DNA of 64,000 nucleotides, taken from contig NZ_JAACFU010000010.1 of assembly GCF_029051725.1 (NCBI RefSeq), positions 154,902 to 218,901 on the forward strand, read 5' to 3'. A program made the position numbers and the translations under genes. Origin of the DNA: Bradyrhizobium sp. CSS354. GTDB taxonomy: Bacteria > Pseudomonadota > Alphaproteobacteria > Rhizobiales > Xanthobacteraceae. Shown piece after piece: positions 1-9,002 of the stretch (positions are counted from its first letter, which is position 1; every line of letters starts with the position of its first letter). A model generated the notes under the pieces. The model had not been told where the DNA came from. It was given only the letters and a program-made list of their open reading frames with translations, and searched no databases.

Positions 1-339
1 TCGGTCGGCAATTACCGGCAGGGTATGCTGGTGTCGGTGCCGCTCCAGCTCGACACGCTGCCCGGCAAGCCCAGCGGCGCCGATCTCCAGGCCGCATTGG
101 CAAAGCGTTACGCCGGCTCGAAATACGTCTCGGTGATGCCGCTGCAGAACGAGGCGACCAAGGGCGGCAAGCTCGAGCCGGAAGCGCTCAACGAGACCAA
201 CATGCTCGAGCTCTACGTCTTCGCCAGCGACAAATACCACCAGGCGGTGCTGGTCGCGCGGCTCGACAATCTCGGCAAGGGCGCCTCCGGCGCGGCCGTG
301 CAGAACATGCGGCTGATGCTGGGCCTTGCCGACGAGTAG
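1..339 (+). CDS. argC: N-acetyl-gamma-glutamyl-phosphate reductase, type 2, 3' part only
   Basis: Only the C-terminal 112 codons lie in the window; the frame is open from base 1. ArgC reduces N-acetyl-glutamyl phosphate to the semialdehyde with NADPH in cytoplasmic arginine synthesis. The piece has the NYRQGM stretch and the end motif LDNLGKGASGAAVQN, which I associate with the short type 2 ArgC family. The next gene is a complete ArgC of the other type, so the organism carries two non-identical ArgC genes side by side. The start and the NADPH-binding half are outside the window. Confidence 0.85.
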   Translation, partial: SVGNYRQGMLVSVPLQLDTLPGKPSGADLQAALAKRYAGSKYVSVMPLQNEATKGGKLEPEALNETNMLELYVFASDKYHQAVLVARLDNLGKGASGAAVQNMRLMLGLADE

Positions 340-438
340 CCGATCGAGCGTTGCCGCGAGACCGGTCCGGTGGACGAAGCGACCCGGCAACCTTCTACCC
401 CGCCAAGACGATCCAGCGACGCCTGAAAGGAACGCGTG

Positions 439-1485
439 ATGAGTTCGAAGAGGATCGGCATTTTGGGCGCATCCGGCTACACCGGGGCCGATGCGGTGCG
501 CCTGCTGGCGCGGCATCCGAATGCGGAAATCACCGCACTCACCGCCAACACGCATGCCGGCAAGGCCATGAGCGAGGTGTTTCCGCATTTCTTCATGCTG
601 GATTTGCCCAAACTCGTGGAATGGGAAAAGGTCGACTGGACCCAACTCGATGCGGTGTTCTGCGGATTGCCGCACGGCACCACGCAGCAGATCATCGCGG
701 CCGTGCTGAAGGCCAACCCGAAGATCAAGGTCCTCGACATGTCCGCCGATTTCCGGCTGCGCGACAAGGAAACCTACGCGCAGTGGTACGGCCACGAACA
801 TCAGGCGCTCGAGTTGCAGGGCGAAGCCGTCTACGGTCTGACCGAATTCTACCGGGAGAAGATTACCGCGGCGCGGCTGGTCGCCTGTCCCGGCTGCTAT
901 CCGACGGCAGCGCTGTTGGCGCTGGTGCCGCTGGCGAAAGCAAAACTGATCGACGTCGATGACATCGTGATCGACGCCAAGTCAGGCGTTACCGGCGCCG
1001 GACGTGGCCTGAAGCAGAACACGCTGTTCAGCGAGGCGGGCGAGGGGATTTCGCCGTATTCGGTCGGCACGCACCGGCATGCGCCGGAGATCGAGCAGGA
1101 GATCGGCGTCGCCGCCGGTTCCGCGGTGACGATCAATTTCACGCCGCATCTCATACCGATGTCGCGGGGCGAACTCTGCACGTCCTACGTCAAGCTCAAC
1201 GGCGCGACGCCGGACGATTTGCGGGCCGCCCTCGAGAAAGCCTACGCGAACGAGCCGTTCGTGCATGTCGTCAAGAAGGGCGTGCTGCCGCAGACCCAGA
1301 ACGTACGCGGCTCGAACTATGTGCAGATCGGCGTCATCGCCGACCGGATCAAGAACCGCGCCATTGTGATTTCGGTACTCGATAATCTGGTGAAGGGCTC
1401 GGCCGGTCAGGCGATCCAGAACATGAACCTGATGTTCGGATTCGCCGAGACCACTGGACTGGAGCAGATCGCGCTGTTTCCCTGA
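439..1485 (+). CDS. argC: N-acetyl-gamma-glutamyl-phosphate reductase (type 1)
   Basis: A full-length enzyme of 348 residues. The N-terminus has the dinucleotide-binding motif GASGYTGAD, and the catalytic cysteine sits in LVACPGCYPTA; SVGTHRHAPEIEQE and the C-terminal LDNLVKGSAGQAIQNMN are family hallmarks. It makes N-acetylglutamate semialdehyde in the arginine pathway. I prefer the ATG at 439 over the GTG at 436 because GAAAGGAA ends 6 bases upstream of it. About 100 bp separate it from the upstream type 2 argC, so the two may be co-transcribed. Confidence 0.95.
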   Translation: MSSKRIGILGASGYTGADAVRLLARHPNAEITALTANTHAGKAMSEVFPHFFMLDLPKLVEWEKVDWTQLDAVFCGLPHGTTQQIIAAVLKANPKIKVLDMSADFRLRDKETYAQWYGHEHQALELQGEAVYGLTEFYREKITAARLVACPGCYPTAALLALVPLAKAKLIDVDDIVIDAKSGVTGAGRGLKQNTLFSEAGEGISPYSVGTHRHAPEIEQEIGVAAGSAVTINFTPHLIPMSRGELCTSYVKLNGATPDDLRAALEKAYANEPFVHVVKKGVLPQTQNVRGSNYVQIGVIADRIKNRAIVISVLDNLVKGSAGQAIQNMNLMFGFAETTGLEQIALFP

Positions 1486-1490
1486 TCGGA

Positions 1491-2087
1491 GTGGTCGCCG
1501 TGGACGAAGGGACTCTGCAATTCTATCGGAGCAACGCTCGGTCCTATGCGGACTGGGCAAAGGCGCCCTCGACGCGGCTGCGAGGCTTTCTCGCCCTGCT
1601 GCCGTCCGGCGGCTCGATCCTCGAGCTCGGCTGTGGTGCCGGCAATCATTCGGCGGTGATGCTGGCCGAAGGTTTTTCGGTGCGCGCCACCGACGGCTCG
1701 CCTGAAATGGCCGAGATCGCGTCGCAGCGGCTCGGTCATGCCGTGGAGGCGATGCGGTTCGACCAGCTTGACGCGCACGAGGCCTATGACGGCGTCTGGG
1801 CCAGTGCCTGTCTCCTGCACGTGCCGCGCGACGAACTCGCCGGCATCCTGGCGCGGATTCATCGCGCACTCAGGCCTTCAGGCGTGTTCTATGCCAGCTA
1901 CAAGATGGGCGAGGGCGAGGGCCGGGACAGTCTCTGGCGCTATTACAATTATGCGTCGCCAGAATGGCTCGAGGCGACCTACGCCAGCGCAGGTCCATGG
2001 ATTACGCTGTCCTCGGACAGGAACGTGATCCAGAGCTTTGACGAGACGCCGGCGAACATGCTGCATCTCGTCGTTCGCAAAGCCTGA
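1491..2087 (+). CDS. class I SAM-dependent methyltransferase
   Basis: A protein of 198 residues. Motif I is ILELGCGAGNHS (about residues 43-54), followed by the acidic end of strand 2 (ATDGSPEM) and the motif IV-like stretch GVWASACLLHVPRDE. These mark a cytoplasmic Rossmann-fold methyltransferase of the Methyltransf_11/25 kind. The substrate cannot be told from sequence. It begins 5 bp after argC, so it is probably co-transcribed. The start is uncertain: GTG 1491 is used, but GTG 1500 is also possible and neither has a strong ribosome binding site. Confidence 0.8.
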   Translation: MVAVDEGTLQFYRSNARSYADWAKAPSTRLRGFLALLPSGGSILELGCGAGNHSAVMLAEGFSVRATDGSPEMAEIASQRLGHAVEAMRFDQLDAHEAYDGVWASACLLHVPRDELAGILARIHRALRPSGVFYASYKMGEGEGRDSLWRYYNYASPEWLEATYASAGPWITLSSDRNVIQSFDETPANMLHLVVRKA

Positions 2088-2109
2088 TTTCGGGCTACAA
2101 GGCCTGATC

Positions 2110-2172
2110 TCAAGCCACCTCGAAGATCGCGACGGCCAGCACGGCCTGCGCGATAAAGCCGACGGTGAAGGC
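2110..2172 (-). pseudogene. fragment of a MAPEG gene, last 20 codons
   Basis: Read on the minus strand this stretch encodes AFTVGFIAQAVLAVAIFEVA and a stop. That is almost identical to the C-terminus of the complete MAPEG gene about 1.1 kb away (3280-3678), which ends AFTVGFIAQAVLAVAIFKVV. Upstream of the fragment the homology stops, so it is a truncated second copy. The outer membrane protein gene lies between the two copies. Confidence 0.75.
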
Positions 2173-2194
2173 GTAGGAGCAACATTCGCTGCTC

Positions 2195-2315
2195 GTCATG
2201 GCCGGGCTTGTCCCGGCCATCCACGTCGCCGCAGTCGAGGAAGACTGTGGATGCCCGAGCTTTCGCCTGGCCGAAGCGACTTCAGCCGCATAGGCGGGAC
2301 CAGCCCGGGCATGAC
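2195..2315. repeat. Bradyrhizobium-type intergenic palindromic repeat
   Basis: The block starts GTCATGGCCGGGCTTGTCCC and ends with CAGCCCGGGCATGAC. The left arm is itself palindromic (GGCCGGG..CCCGGCC), and the outer ends are inverted relative to each other. I know very similar sequences as abundant intergenic repeats in Bradyrhizobium chromosomes. It lies between converging genes and could act as a transcription end or be a REP-like element. Confidence 0.7.
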
Positions 2316-2331
2316 GGCTGCGAGGGCTTTC

Positions 2332-3099
2332 TCAGTACTTCGCGATGATCGGGCCGCCGAATTTGTAGTTGATGCGCGCGGTGATCAAATCGACGTCCTG
2401 GCCGATGCGGTCGGTGCGTGAGAACGTGCCGACCGGCGCCAGCGCGCCGTTGGAGGTCAGCGTGACGTCGTGGCGGCCCATGAACAGATGGTCGTATTCG
2501 AGGCCGACCGACCAGTTCGGGGCGAAGCCGTATTCGATGCCGACGCCGACCGTGCCGCCCCAGCGGGTGTCGTCGGCACCGTCGAACTCGGCTCCGGCCA
2601 GACCGCCCGTTCCGATGCCGCGGTAGCGGTTGCGGGTGACGGCGGCGCCGCCCTTCACATAAAGCAGTGCGTTATTCCAGGCATAGCCGACCTGGCCGGT
2701 GAACAGGCCGAAAGCATCGACACGGGTGCGGTTCGCGACGCCGGCCACGGTGCTGGCGCTCCGGCCGGAGAGATCCGCCCAATCGCCCTGCGCTTCGAGG
2801 CCGAACACGAAGGCGCTGCTCTGCCAGCGATAGCCGATCTGGCCGCCGGCGACGGCGCCCGTCGCGTCATGGCAGCCTTCCGCAACGCCGGGCGCGAAAC
2901 CAACCGTCTGGTCCCAGCAATTGCGCGACGAGCCATAGCCGCCGTTGGCGCCAATGTAGAAGCCGCTCCAATCATAGATCGCCGCGATCATCGGCGGCGC
3001 CTTGGTGTAGGGACGTGCGGCGAGATCGGCGGCACTGGCCTGGGTCGTGACGGCTGCGAGCGAGAGGCCGGCGAGCGCGGATGCAATCTTCCAATTCAT
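2332..3099 (-). CDS. outer membrane beta-barrel protein (Omp25/31-like)
   Basis: A protein of 255 residues with a Sec signal peptide ending near ASA-ADLAARP. The phrase YDWSGFYIGANGGYG marks the 8-stranded OmpA-like barrel family of Rhizobiales, and alternating strands run to the C-terminus, which ends in KYNFGG-like residues (INYKFGGPIIAKY). It should sit in the outer membrane; a transport or adhesion role cannot be inferred. It lies between a complete MAPEG gene and a 3' fragment of a MAPEG copy, which suggests it arrived with a local duplication. Confidence 0.85.
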   Translation of the reverse strand: MNWKIASALAGLSLAAVTTQASAADLAARPYTKAPPMIAAIYDWSGFYIGANGGYGSSRNCWDQTVGFAPGVAEGCHDATGAVAGGQIGYRWQSSAFVFGLEAQGDWADLSGRSASTVAGVANRTRVDAFGLFTGQVGYAWNNALLYVKGGAAVTRNRYRGIGTGGLAGAEFDGADDTRWGGTVGVGIEYGFAPNWSVGLEYDHLFMGRHDVTLTSNGALAPVGTFSRTDRIGQDVDLITARINYKFGGPIIAKY

Positions 3100-3279
3100 G
3101 TCTGCCCCGAATCATCAATGAGATGGCCAAATATACCTGTGGATTGGCGATCCTTCGTCTCTCCCACGGATGGCATCCCTGTTTTTGTCGCACTGTCATC
3201 CTTTGGCAACACCAGCAGCCGGGCAGGCTTTCGAGGATTTCACCCCTTTGTTGCAGGCGCTAAGCCATCGGAGATGCGA

Positions 3280-3678
3280 TCAAACCACCTTGAAGATCGC
3301 GACGGCTAGCACGGCCTGCGCGATGAAGCCGACGGTGAAGGCCAGCGTGCGGAACACCGGGATCCCGAGCGCATAGACGATCAGATGCGCGACGCGCGAC
3401 CAGAAATAGACGGCGCAGGCAAGCACCGTCCATGTCGAGGAATAGTCGATCGCGTTCAGGATCAGCACCAGCGGCGCGAACAGCACGAGGTTCTCGACGG
3501 CGTTGTCATGCGCGAACATCAGGCGGTTTGCCCATTCCGACTGCGGCTTGTCGGCGCGCGAGGGATTGGCCATCGCGCCACCGAGACCGCGAATCTGGCA
3601 GCGGTTGATGGTGTAGGGAATCCAGAGGATTCCGGTCAGGACCACCGTCAGTGTCAGCCAGAACAATTCACGCGTCAT
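3280..3678 (-). CDS. MAPEG-family membrane protein
   Basis: A protein of 132 residues with four predicted membrane segments (about residues 3-23, 60-78, 80-102 and 107-131). The N/E-containing stretch FAHDNAVENLVLFAPLVL and the RVAHLIVYALGIP motif resemble bacterial MAPEG (eicosanoid/glutathione metabolism) proteins. MAPEG proteins are inner-membrane enzymes or enzyme-like proteins often tied to glutathione chemistry; no substrate can be named. Its last 20 codons are duplicated at 2110-2172. Confidence 0.75.
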   Translation of the reverse strand: MTRELFWLTLTVVLTGILWIPYTINRCQIRGLGGAMANPSRADKPQSEWANRLMFAHDNAVENLVLFAPLVLILNAIDYSSTWTVLACAVYFWSRVAHLIVYALGIPVFRTLAFTVGFIAQAVLAVAIFKVV

Positions 3679-3743
3679 AACCCGGTCCCCTCATCAATTT
3701 CTGCCGCAGGCGCGGAGCTTATACGAAAGCGCGGAAGATTCTG

Positions 3744-5552
3744 CTATGCGCGAACCCTGACATAGCTGCCGGGGGCGTCCTCGATCGCGGGAAACGCCTC
3801 GCTGCCGACCGTGCGGGCCGGGACTTCCTCGGGATCGAGCGCGCCCAGCCATTGCCGCCAGTCCGGCCACCACGAGCCCTTGTGCTCGACCGCACCCTTC
3901 ATCCACTCGGCGACGTTGGCGGACTTCACGTTGTCGTTGGTCCAGTACTGGTATTTGTTCGAGGCGGGCGGATTGACCACGCCGGCGATGTGGCCCGAGC
4001 CGGACAGCACGTATTTCACCGGGCCGCCGAAGAACTGGGAGCCGTACAGCACCGATTCCGCCGGCGCGATATGGTCCTCGCGGGTCGCGAGATTGTAGAT
4101 CGGCACCATGACCTTGGAGAGATCGAGCAAGGTGTTGTCCAGCACCAACGTGCCGGTCGAGAGCCGGTTCTCCAGATAGCAATTGCGCAGATAGTACGAA
4201 TGGTTCGACGCCGTCATGCGCGTCGCGTCCGAATTCCAGTGCAGCAGGTCGAACGCGCTCGGCTGCTGGCCCTTGAGGTAATTGCTGACGACATAGGACC
4301 AGATCAAATCGTTGGAGCGCAGCATGTTGAAGGCCATCGCCATCTTCGAGCCTTCGAGCACGCCCGCCGCCTTCATGTCCTGCTCGAGGGATGCGATCTG
4401 CTCCTCGTCGACGAACACGAGCAAATCACCGGCATGGGTGAAGTCGACCTGTGCTGCGAAAAACGTCGCGGACGCCACGCGCTGGCGGCGCTTCTCGGCG
4501 AGCCAGGCCAGCGTGGTCGCGAGCATGGTGCCGCCGACGCAATAGCCGGCGGTGTGCACCTTCATCTCGCCGGTGACCTTCTCGATCACGTCCATCGCCG
4601 TGAGCGGGCCTTCCTTCATGTAGTCTTCCCAGCTCTTGGCACCGAGCCGTTTGTCGGGATTGACCCATGAGATCACGAACACGGTGATGCCCTGATCGAC
4701 GCACCACTTGATGTAGGATTTCTCCGGCTTGAGATCGAGGATGTAGAATTTGTTGATCCAGGGCGGGATGATCAGGAGCGGCGTGCGCAGCACCTTCTCC
4801 GTCGTCGGCGCATACTGGATCAGCTGCATCATCTCGTTTTGGTAGATCACCTTGCCCGGCGTCGTCGCCATGTTGACGCCGACCACGAGATTATCCGGAT
4901 CGGACTGACGGATCTTCAGCGTGCCCTTGCCGGCGGCGATGTCCTCGGCCAGCATCTTCAGCCCGCGCGCGAGATTTTCGCCGCTGCTGGCCACCGTCGC
5001 GCGCAGCACTTCCGGGTTGGTTAGCACGAAGTTCGAGGGCGACATCGCGTTGGTGACCTGCTGGACGTAGAACTCGGCCTTGCGGCGGGTCAGCGGATCG
5101 AGCCCCTCGGCGTCGCGCACAAGCTCCTGCGCAAATTTGGTCGTGAGCAGATAGAGCTGCATCAGGAAATCGAAGAATTGGTTGGACTTCCATTCCGGAT
5201 CGGCAAAGCGCTTGTCGCGCGGCGAGGGCGCGATCGCGGGCGGGGCGTCCTGACCGGCCATGCGGCGCGCCGCCGAGCCCCAGAGGTCGAGATAGTCCTT
5301 GGCGAGCTTGGTCTGGAGCGCGGAGGACCGCGACGTATCCGACAGCCAGTATTCGGCGACGGCGGTGAAGGTCTTGACGACCTCGGCAAGCTCCGCGGGC
5401 GGACGATCCTGCACCTCGCCCCTCTCCCGCGGCTTCAGGTACGCGGCGAGCGCCTTGCCGCCGCTTTCCATCGCCCGCGCGACATTCATCGCGAAGGCTT
5501 CCGCATCGAACTTCGTCTCGGGTTTGGGCGTATCGGTCGTGGCCATACTCAT
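3744..5552 (-). CDS. phaC: class I poly(3-hydroxyalkanoate) synthase
   Basis: A protein of 602 residues, the usual size of class I PhaC. The lipase-like box is GYCVGG with the nucleophile at Cys338; the catalytic Asp lies in REDHIAPAES and the His in GSGHIAGVVNPP near the C-terminus. It polymerises 3-hydroxyacyl-CoA on the surface of cytoplasmic PHA granules. The N-terminal 100 residues are the variable helical part of the family. The start is the first of two close ATGs (MSMATT). No phaA, phaB or phasin gene is next to it. Confidence 0.95.
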   Translation of the reverse strand: MSMATTDTPKPETKFDAEAFAMNVARAMESGGKALAAYLKPRERGEVQDRPPAELAEVVKTFTAVAEYWLSDTSRSSALQTKLAKDYLDLWGSAARRMAGQDAPPAIAPSPRDKRFADPEWKSNQFFDFLMQLYLLTTKFAQELVRDAEGLDPLTRRKAEFYVQQVTNAMSPSNFVLTNPEVLRATVASSGENLARGLKMLAEDIAAGKGTLKIRQSDPDNLVVGVNMATTPGKVIYQNEMMQLIQYAPTTEKVLRTPLLIIPPWINKFYILDLKPEKSYIKWCVDQGITVFVISWVNPDKRLGAKSWEDYMKEGPLTAMDVIEKVTGEMKVHTAGYCVGGTMLATTLAWLAEKRRQRVASATFFAAQVDFTHAGDLLVFVDEEQIASLEQDMKAAGVLEGSKMAMAFNMLRSNDLIWSYVVSNYLKGQQPSAFDLLHWNSDATRMTASNHSYYLRNCYLENRLSTGTLVLDNTLLDLSKVMVPIYNLATREDHIAPAESVLYGSQFFGGPVKYVLSGSGHIAGVVNPPASNKYQYWTNDNVKSANVAEWMKGAVEHKGSWWPDWRQWLGALDPEEVPARTVGSEAFPAIEDAPGSYVRVRA

Positions 5553-5807
5553 GAGCAGAACAGTAACGATTCATTCCGTATTCGTCACCGCGAAGCTCGC
5601 ATGTTTGGCGTTAAACACTCTCGAAGATGTGTTGCAGTGCGACAAATTTTCTTGGTTCCGTCACAATCGAGCCGCACCGCTCGGCTTGGTGGACCCGGGG
5701 GTTGTTTTCTCGCTCGCACCATCTGGGCAGCAATGGTTTGAGCTTGGGCGTGGACTTGGGTAAGGTTGCCCGGGGCCGTGCTTTGGGACGAGGTGGGGAT
5801 TTCCCTA

Positions 5808-6083
5808 GTGTTGGCGTTGAGGGACCTGCAAAAGTCGCGGTGGAGCTGTGGTGTGCTGCTGATGGCGTTGCTCGCCTTGGGCGGCTGCTCGAGCCAACTT
5901 GCGGATATGACGCCTGCCGATGCGCAAGCGCATCCGAGGGAGGCCGGTAGCTATCTGCCGGTGCACGATCTGCCGCCAGATCGCGATCAGGCGGTCATGC
6001 CGCCGGACCAACGCGCCAAGATCGAGGCCGAGCTTGCTGCCGCGCGCGACCGTCAGGCGGTTGCCACCAAGGACGCGAAATAG
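5808..6083 (+). CDS. small lipoprotein
   Basis: A protein of 91 residues from the GTG at 5808, which has AGGTGGGG 9 bases upstream. An N-terminal RxLQKSR segment leads into a hydrophobic stretch ending in a lipobox (LLALGGC, then SS), so the mature protein should be anchored by a lipidated Cys. The mature part is short, polar and ends in a charged helix (AKIEAELAAARDRQA). I do not recognise the family. An upstream ATG at 5766 is possible but would give an atypical signal. Confidence 0.65.
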   Translation: MLALRDLQKSRWSCGVLLMALLALGGCSSQLADMTPADAQAHPREAGSYLPVHDLPPDRDQAVMPPDQRAKIEAELAAARDRQAVATKDAK

Positions 6084-6298
6084 GGCGCTGCAAGGTAATC
6101 GCTGGCGCCTCCGCTTCGCCGTGCTAAAAGACCTTAGTTCAGCCGAGAGTCAGGGCGAACGACTTCAGTCACCGTCGTCGATGATTGCTCTAAGTATTTG
6201 ATCTTGAGTAATTTTCGCGAGGGAAGCGGGCGCCTTTCCGCGTGGCCGTTTTGGCCTGTCGATTCTGTCCTGACCGGTTGCCCGGAGCCGAGAGAGCC

Positions 6299-7519
6299 AT
6301 GGAAGAGTTTTACCGCATCCGCCGCCTTCCGCCTTACGTGTTCGAGCAGGTCAACCGGGCCAAGGCAGCCGCGCGGAACGCCGGCGCCGACATCATCGAC
6401 CTCGGCATGGGCAATCCGGACCTGCCGGCGCCAGCGCACGTGCTGGAGAAGCTGAAGGAGACGCTGGGCAAGCCGCGCACTGACCGCTACTCGGCCTCCC
6501 GCGGCATCCCTGGGCTGCGCCGGGCCCAGGCCGGCTACTACGCCCGCCGTTTCGGCGTGAAACTCAATCCCGACACCCAGGTGGTGGCGACGCTCGGCTC
6601 CAAAGAGGGGTTTGCCAACGTGGCGCAGGCGATCACCGCGCCCGGCGACGTCATCCTTTGTCCCAATCCGAGCTACCCGATTCACGCCTTCGGCTTCTTG
6701 ATGGCGGGCGGCGTGATCCGCTCGGTGCCGTCGGAGCCGACGCCGCAATTCTTTGAGGCGGCCGAGCGGGCGATCGTGCATTCGATCCCGAAGCCGCTGG
6801 CGCTCGTCGTCTGCTATCCTTCGAACCCGACCGCCTATGTCGCCAGCCTCGATTTCTACAAGGACCTGGTCGCGTTCGCGAAGAAGCACGAGATCCTGAT
6901 CCTGTCCGATCTCGCTTATGCCGAGGTCTATTTCGACGAAAGCAACCCACCGCCCTCGGTGCTCCAGGTGCCGGGCGCGATGGACGTCGCCGTCGAGTTC
7001 ACCTCGATGTCGAAGACCTATTCGATGGCTGGCTGGCGCATGGGCTTCGCGGTCGGCAACGAGCGCGTGATTGCGGCACTCGGCCGCGTCAAATCCTATC
7101 TCGACTACGGTGCGTTCACGCCGATCCAGGTCGCAGCGACCGCCGCGCTGAACGGACCGGACGATTGCATCAAGGAGATGCGCGACACCTACCGCAAGCG
7201 GCGCGACGCGCTGGTGGAATCCTTCGGCCGTGCCGGCTGGGAGATTCCGCCGCCGGAAGCGTCGATGTTCGCCTGGGTACCGCTGCCGGAAGCCTTCCGC
7301 AGCGTCGGCAGCATGCAGTTCGCGACCCTGATGGTGGAGAAATCCGGTGTCGCGGTCTCGCCGGGCGTCGGCTTCGGCGAACATGGTGAAGGATATGTCC
7401 GCATCGCCATGGTGGAAAACGAGCAACGGATCAGGCAGGCCGCGCGCGGCGTGCGCCGCTTCCTTGAAAGCGGCATCGAAACGTTGCACAACGTCGTTCC
7501 GCTCGCCACTCGGCGTTAA
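6299..7519 (+). CDS. alaC: class I/II aminotransferase, AlaC-like (alanine / LL-DAP type)
   Basis: A PLP enzyme of 406 residues. The PLP lysine is K239 in SMSKTYSMAGWR; NPSYPIH and CYPSNPTAY are typical of the family. The start MEEFYRIRRLPPYVF matches the AlaC (YfdZ) subgroup, which makes alanine from pyruvate and glutamate; databases also label such proteins LL-diaminopimelate aminotransferase. I use the ATG at 6299, preceded by GAGAGAG, rather than the longer frame. It is 29 bp upstream of hom and probably co-transcribed, linking it to aspartate-family amino acid metabolism. Confidence 0.85.
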   Translation: MEEFYRIRRLPPYVFEQVNRAKAAARNAGADIIDLGMGNPDLPAPAHVLEKLKETLGKPRTDRYSASRGIPGLRRAQAGYYARRFGVKLNPDTQVVATLGSKEGFANVAQAITAPGDVILCPNPSYPIHAFGFLMAGGVIRSVPSEPTPQFFEAAERAIVHSIPKPLALVVCYPSNPTAYVASLDFYKDLVAFAKKHEILILSDLAYAEVYFDESNPPPSVLQVPGAMDVAVEFTSMSKTYSMAGWRMGFAVGNERVIAALGRVKSYLDYGAFTPIQVAATAALNGPDDCIKEMRDTYRKRRDALVESFGRAGWEIPPPEASMFAWVPLPEAFRSVGSMQFATLMVEKSGVAVSPGVGFGEHGEGYVRIAMVENEQRIRQAARGVRRFLESGIETLHNVVPLATRR

Positions 7520-7548
7520 GTTCTCTTCCGCAGGCTTTCCAAGGCATC

Positions 7549-8865
7549 ATGGTTGCACCCCTGAAAGTGGGCATAGCGGGGCTCGGCACCGTGGGCGCCG
7601 AAGTTGTCCGTCTGATCGAAACGCAGGCGCGCGTGCTTGCCGGCCGCAGCGGCCGCGGCATTCGCGTCGTCGCCGTCACCGCCCGCTCGAAGGCCAAGAA
7701 GCGCGCCGTCGATCTGCGCGGCATCGAATGGGTCAAGGATCCGCTTGCCCTCGCCACGCATCCCGGCATCGACTGCTTCGTCGAGCTGATGGGTGGCTCC
7801 GGCGATCCCGCCCTGTCGGCGGTCGAGGCCGCGCTCGGTGCCGGCAAATCCGTCGTCACCGCCAACAAGGCGTTGCTGGCAAAGCACGGCCTCAAGCTGG
7901 CCAAGGCCGCCGAAAAGCACGGCGGCGCGCTGAATTTCGAGGCAGCCGTCGGCGCTGCGATCCCTGTCATCAAGACGTTACGCGAAGGTCTCGCCGGAAC
8001 CGGCATCAACCGGGTCTACGGCATCCTCAACGGCACCTGCAATTACATCCTGACCCGGATGGAGCTGGAGGGCCTGTCCTTCGCCGAGTGCCTGAAGGAC
8101 GCGCAACGGCTCGGCTATGCCGAGGCCAATCCGTCATTCGACGTCGACGGCCACGATACCGCGCAAAAGCTCGCCATTCTCGCCAGCCTCGCTTTCGGCA
8201 CGAAAGTTGCTCAAAGCGCGGTGTATGTCGAAGGTATCTCCTCCATCGCGCCGGAAGATCTCCGTGCCGCTGACGATCTCGGTTACCGGCTCAAGCTCCT
8301 CGGCGTCGCCGTTCGTACCGCCAAGGGCATCGAGCAGCGCGTGCATCCGACCATGGTTCCGAAATCCTCATCGATCGCACAGGTGATGGGTGTCACCAAT
8401 GCGGTCACGATCGATGGCGAGGGCATCCCGCCGATCACGCTGGTGGGCCCCGGTGCCGGCGGCGCTGCGACCGCATCCGCCGTCGTCGCCGACATCGCCG
8501 ATGTCGCGCGCGGCATTCGCGCCAATCCGTTCGGCCGGCCGATTTCGCAGCTGCGCGATACCAAGAAGGCGCCGATGGAGCGCCACGAGGGCGGCTACTA
8601 CATCCGCCTTCTGGCACGCGATTTCCCGGGCACCGCGGCTGCGATCGCGACGCGGCTTGCGGAGCAGAAGATTTCGATCGAGTCGATCGTGCAGCGCCAT
8701 CCCAATGGCGGCGCTGCGCCGGCAGACGGCAAGGCGGTACCGGTGCCCGTCATCCTCATCACCTATGCCACGCACGAGGACGCCGTGCGCCGCGCGCTCG
8801 CGGCCGTGCAGAAGGACAAGGTGATCAGCGGACGGCCGCAGGTCATCAGGATCGAGAAGAACTGA
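7549..8865 (+). CDS. hom: homoserine dehydrogenase with C-terminal ACT domain
   Basis: A protein of 438 residues. The NAD(P)-binding loop GLGTVGAEV is near residue 10, followed by the TANKALLA stretch and the catalytic-core motif NFEAAVGAAIPVIKTLREGL, with NGTCNYILT next. The last 90 residues (YYIRLLARDFPGTAAAIA onward) form an ACT domain, the usual site of threonine feedback. It reduces aspartate semialdehyde to homoserine in the threonine, methionine and isoleucine route. Its stop codon overlaps a palindromic repeat, and glpX follows after about 140 bp. Confidence 0.95.
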   Translation: MVAPLKVGIAGLGTVGAEVVRLIETQARVLAGRSGRGIRVVAVTARSKAKKRAVDLRGIEWVKDPLALATHPGIDCFVELMGGSGDPALSAVEAALGAGKSVVTANKALLAKHGLKLAKAAEKHGGALNFEAAVGAAIPVIKTLREGLAGTGINRVYGILNGTCNYILTRMELEGLSFAECLKDAQRLGYAEANPSFDVDGHDTAQKLAILASLAFGTKVAQSAVYVEGISSIAPEDLRAADDLGYRLKLLGVAVRTAKGIEQRVHPTMVPKSSSIAQVMGVTNAVTIDGEGIPPITLVGPGAGGAATASAVVADIADVARGIRANPFGRPISQLRDTKKAPMERHEGGYYIRLLARDFPGTAAAIATRLAEQKISIESIVQRHPNGGAAPADGKAVPVPVILITYATHEDAVRRALAAVQKDKVISGRPQVIRIEKN

Positions 8866-8911
8866 GCATGTCCCGGAAAAGTGTGAGGCGTTTTCCGGAA
8901 AGGTCATGCTC
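8864..8911. repeat. intergenic palindromic repeat overlapping the hom stop codon
   Basis: GAGCATG..CCGGAAAA is followed by TTTTCCGG..CATGCTC, an imperfect inverted repeat of about 48 bp that begins inside the hom TGA codon. I know near-identical elements as common repeats in Bradyrhizobium and Rhodopseudomonas. It could fold as an mRNA hairpin after hom and partly end transcription before glpX, although there is no T-run. Confidence 0.65.
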
Positions 8912-9002
8912 CAAGAATAAGACACGGTTCGAACGAACTGTGGGTGTTACGAGTTGATGCGGCGGAGATGTCCGTCCAAAACTGTTTCGAAGGAGTGAGC
9001 CG

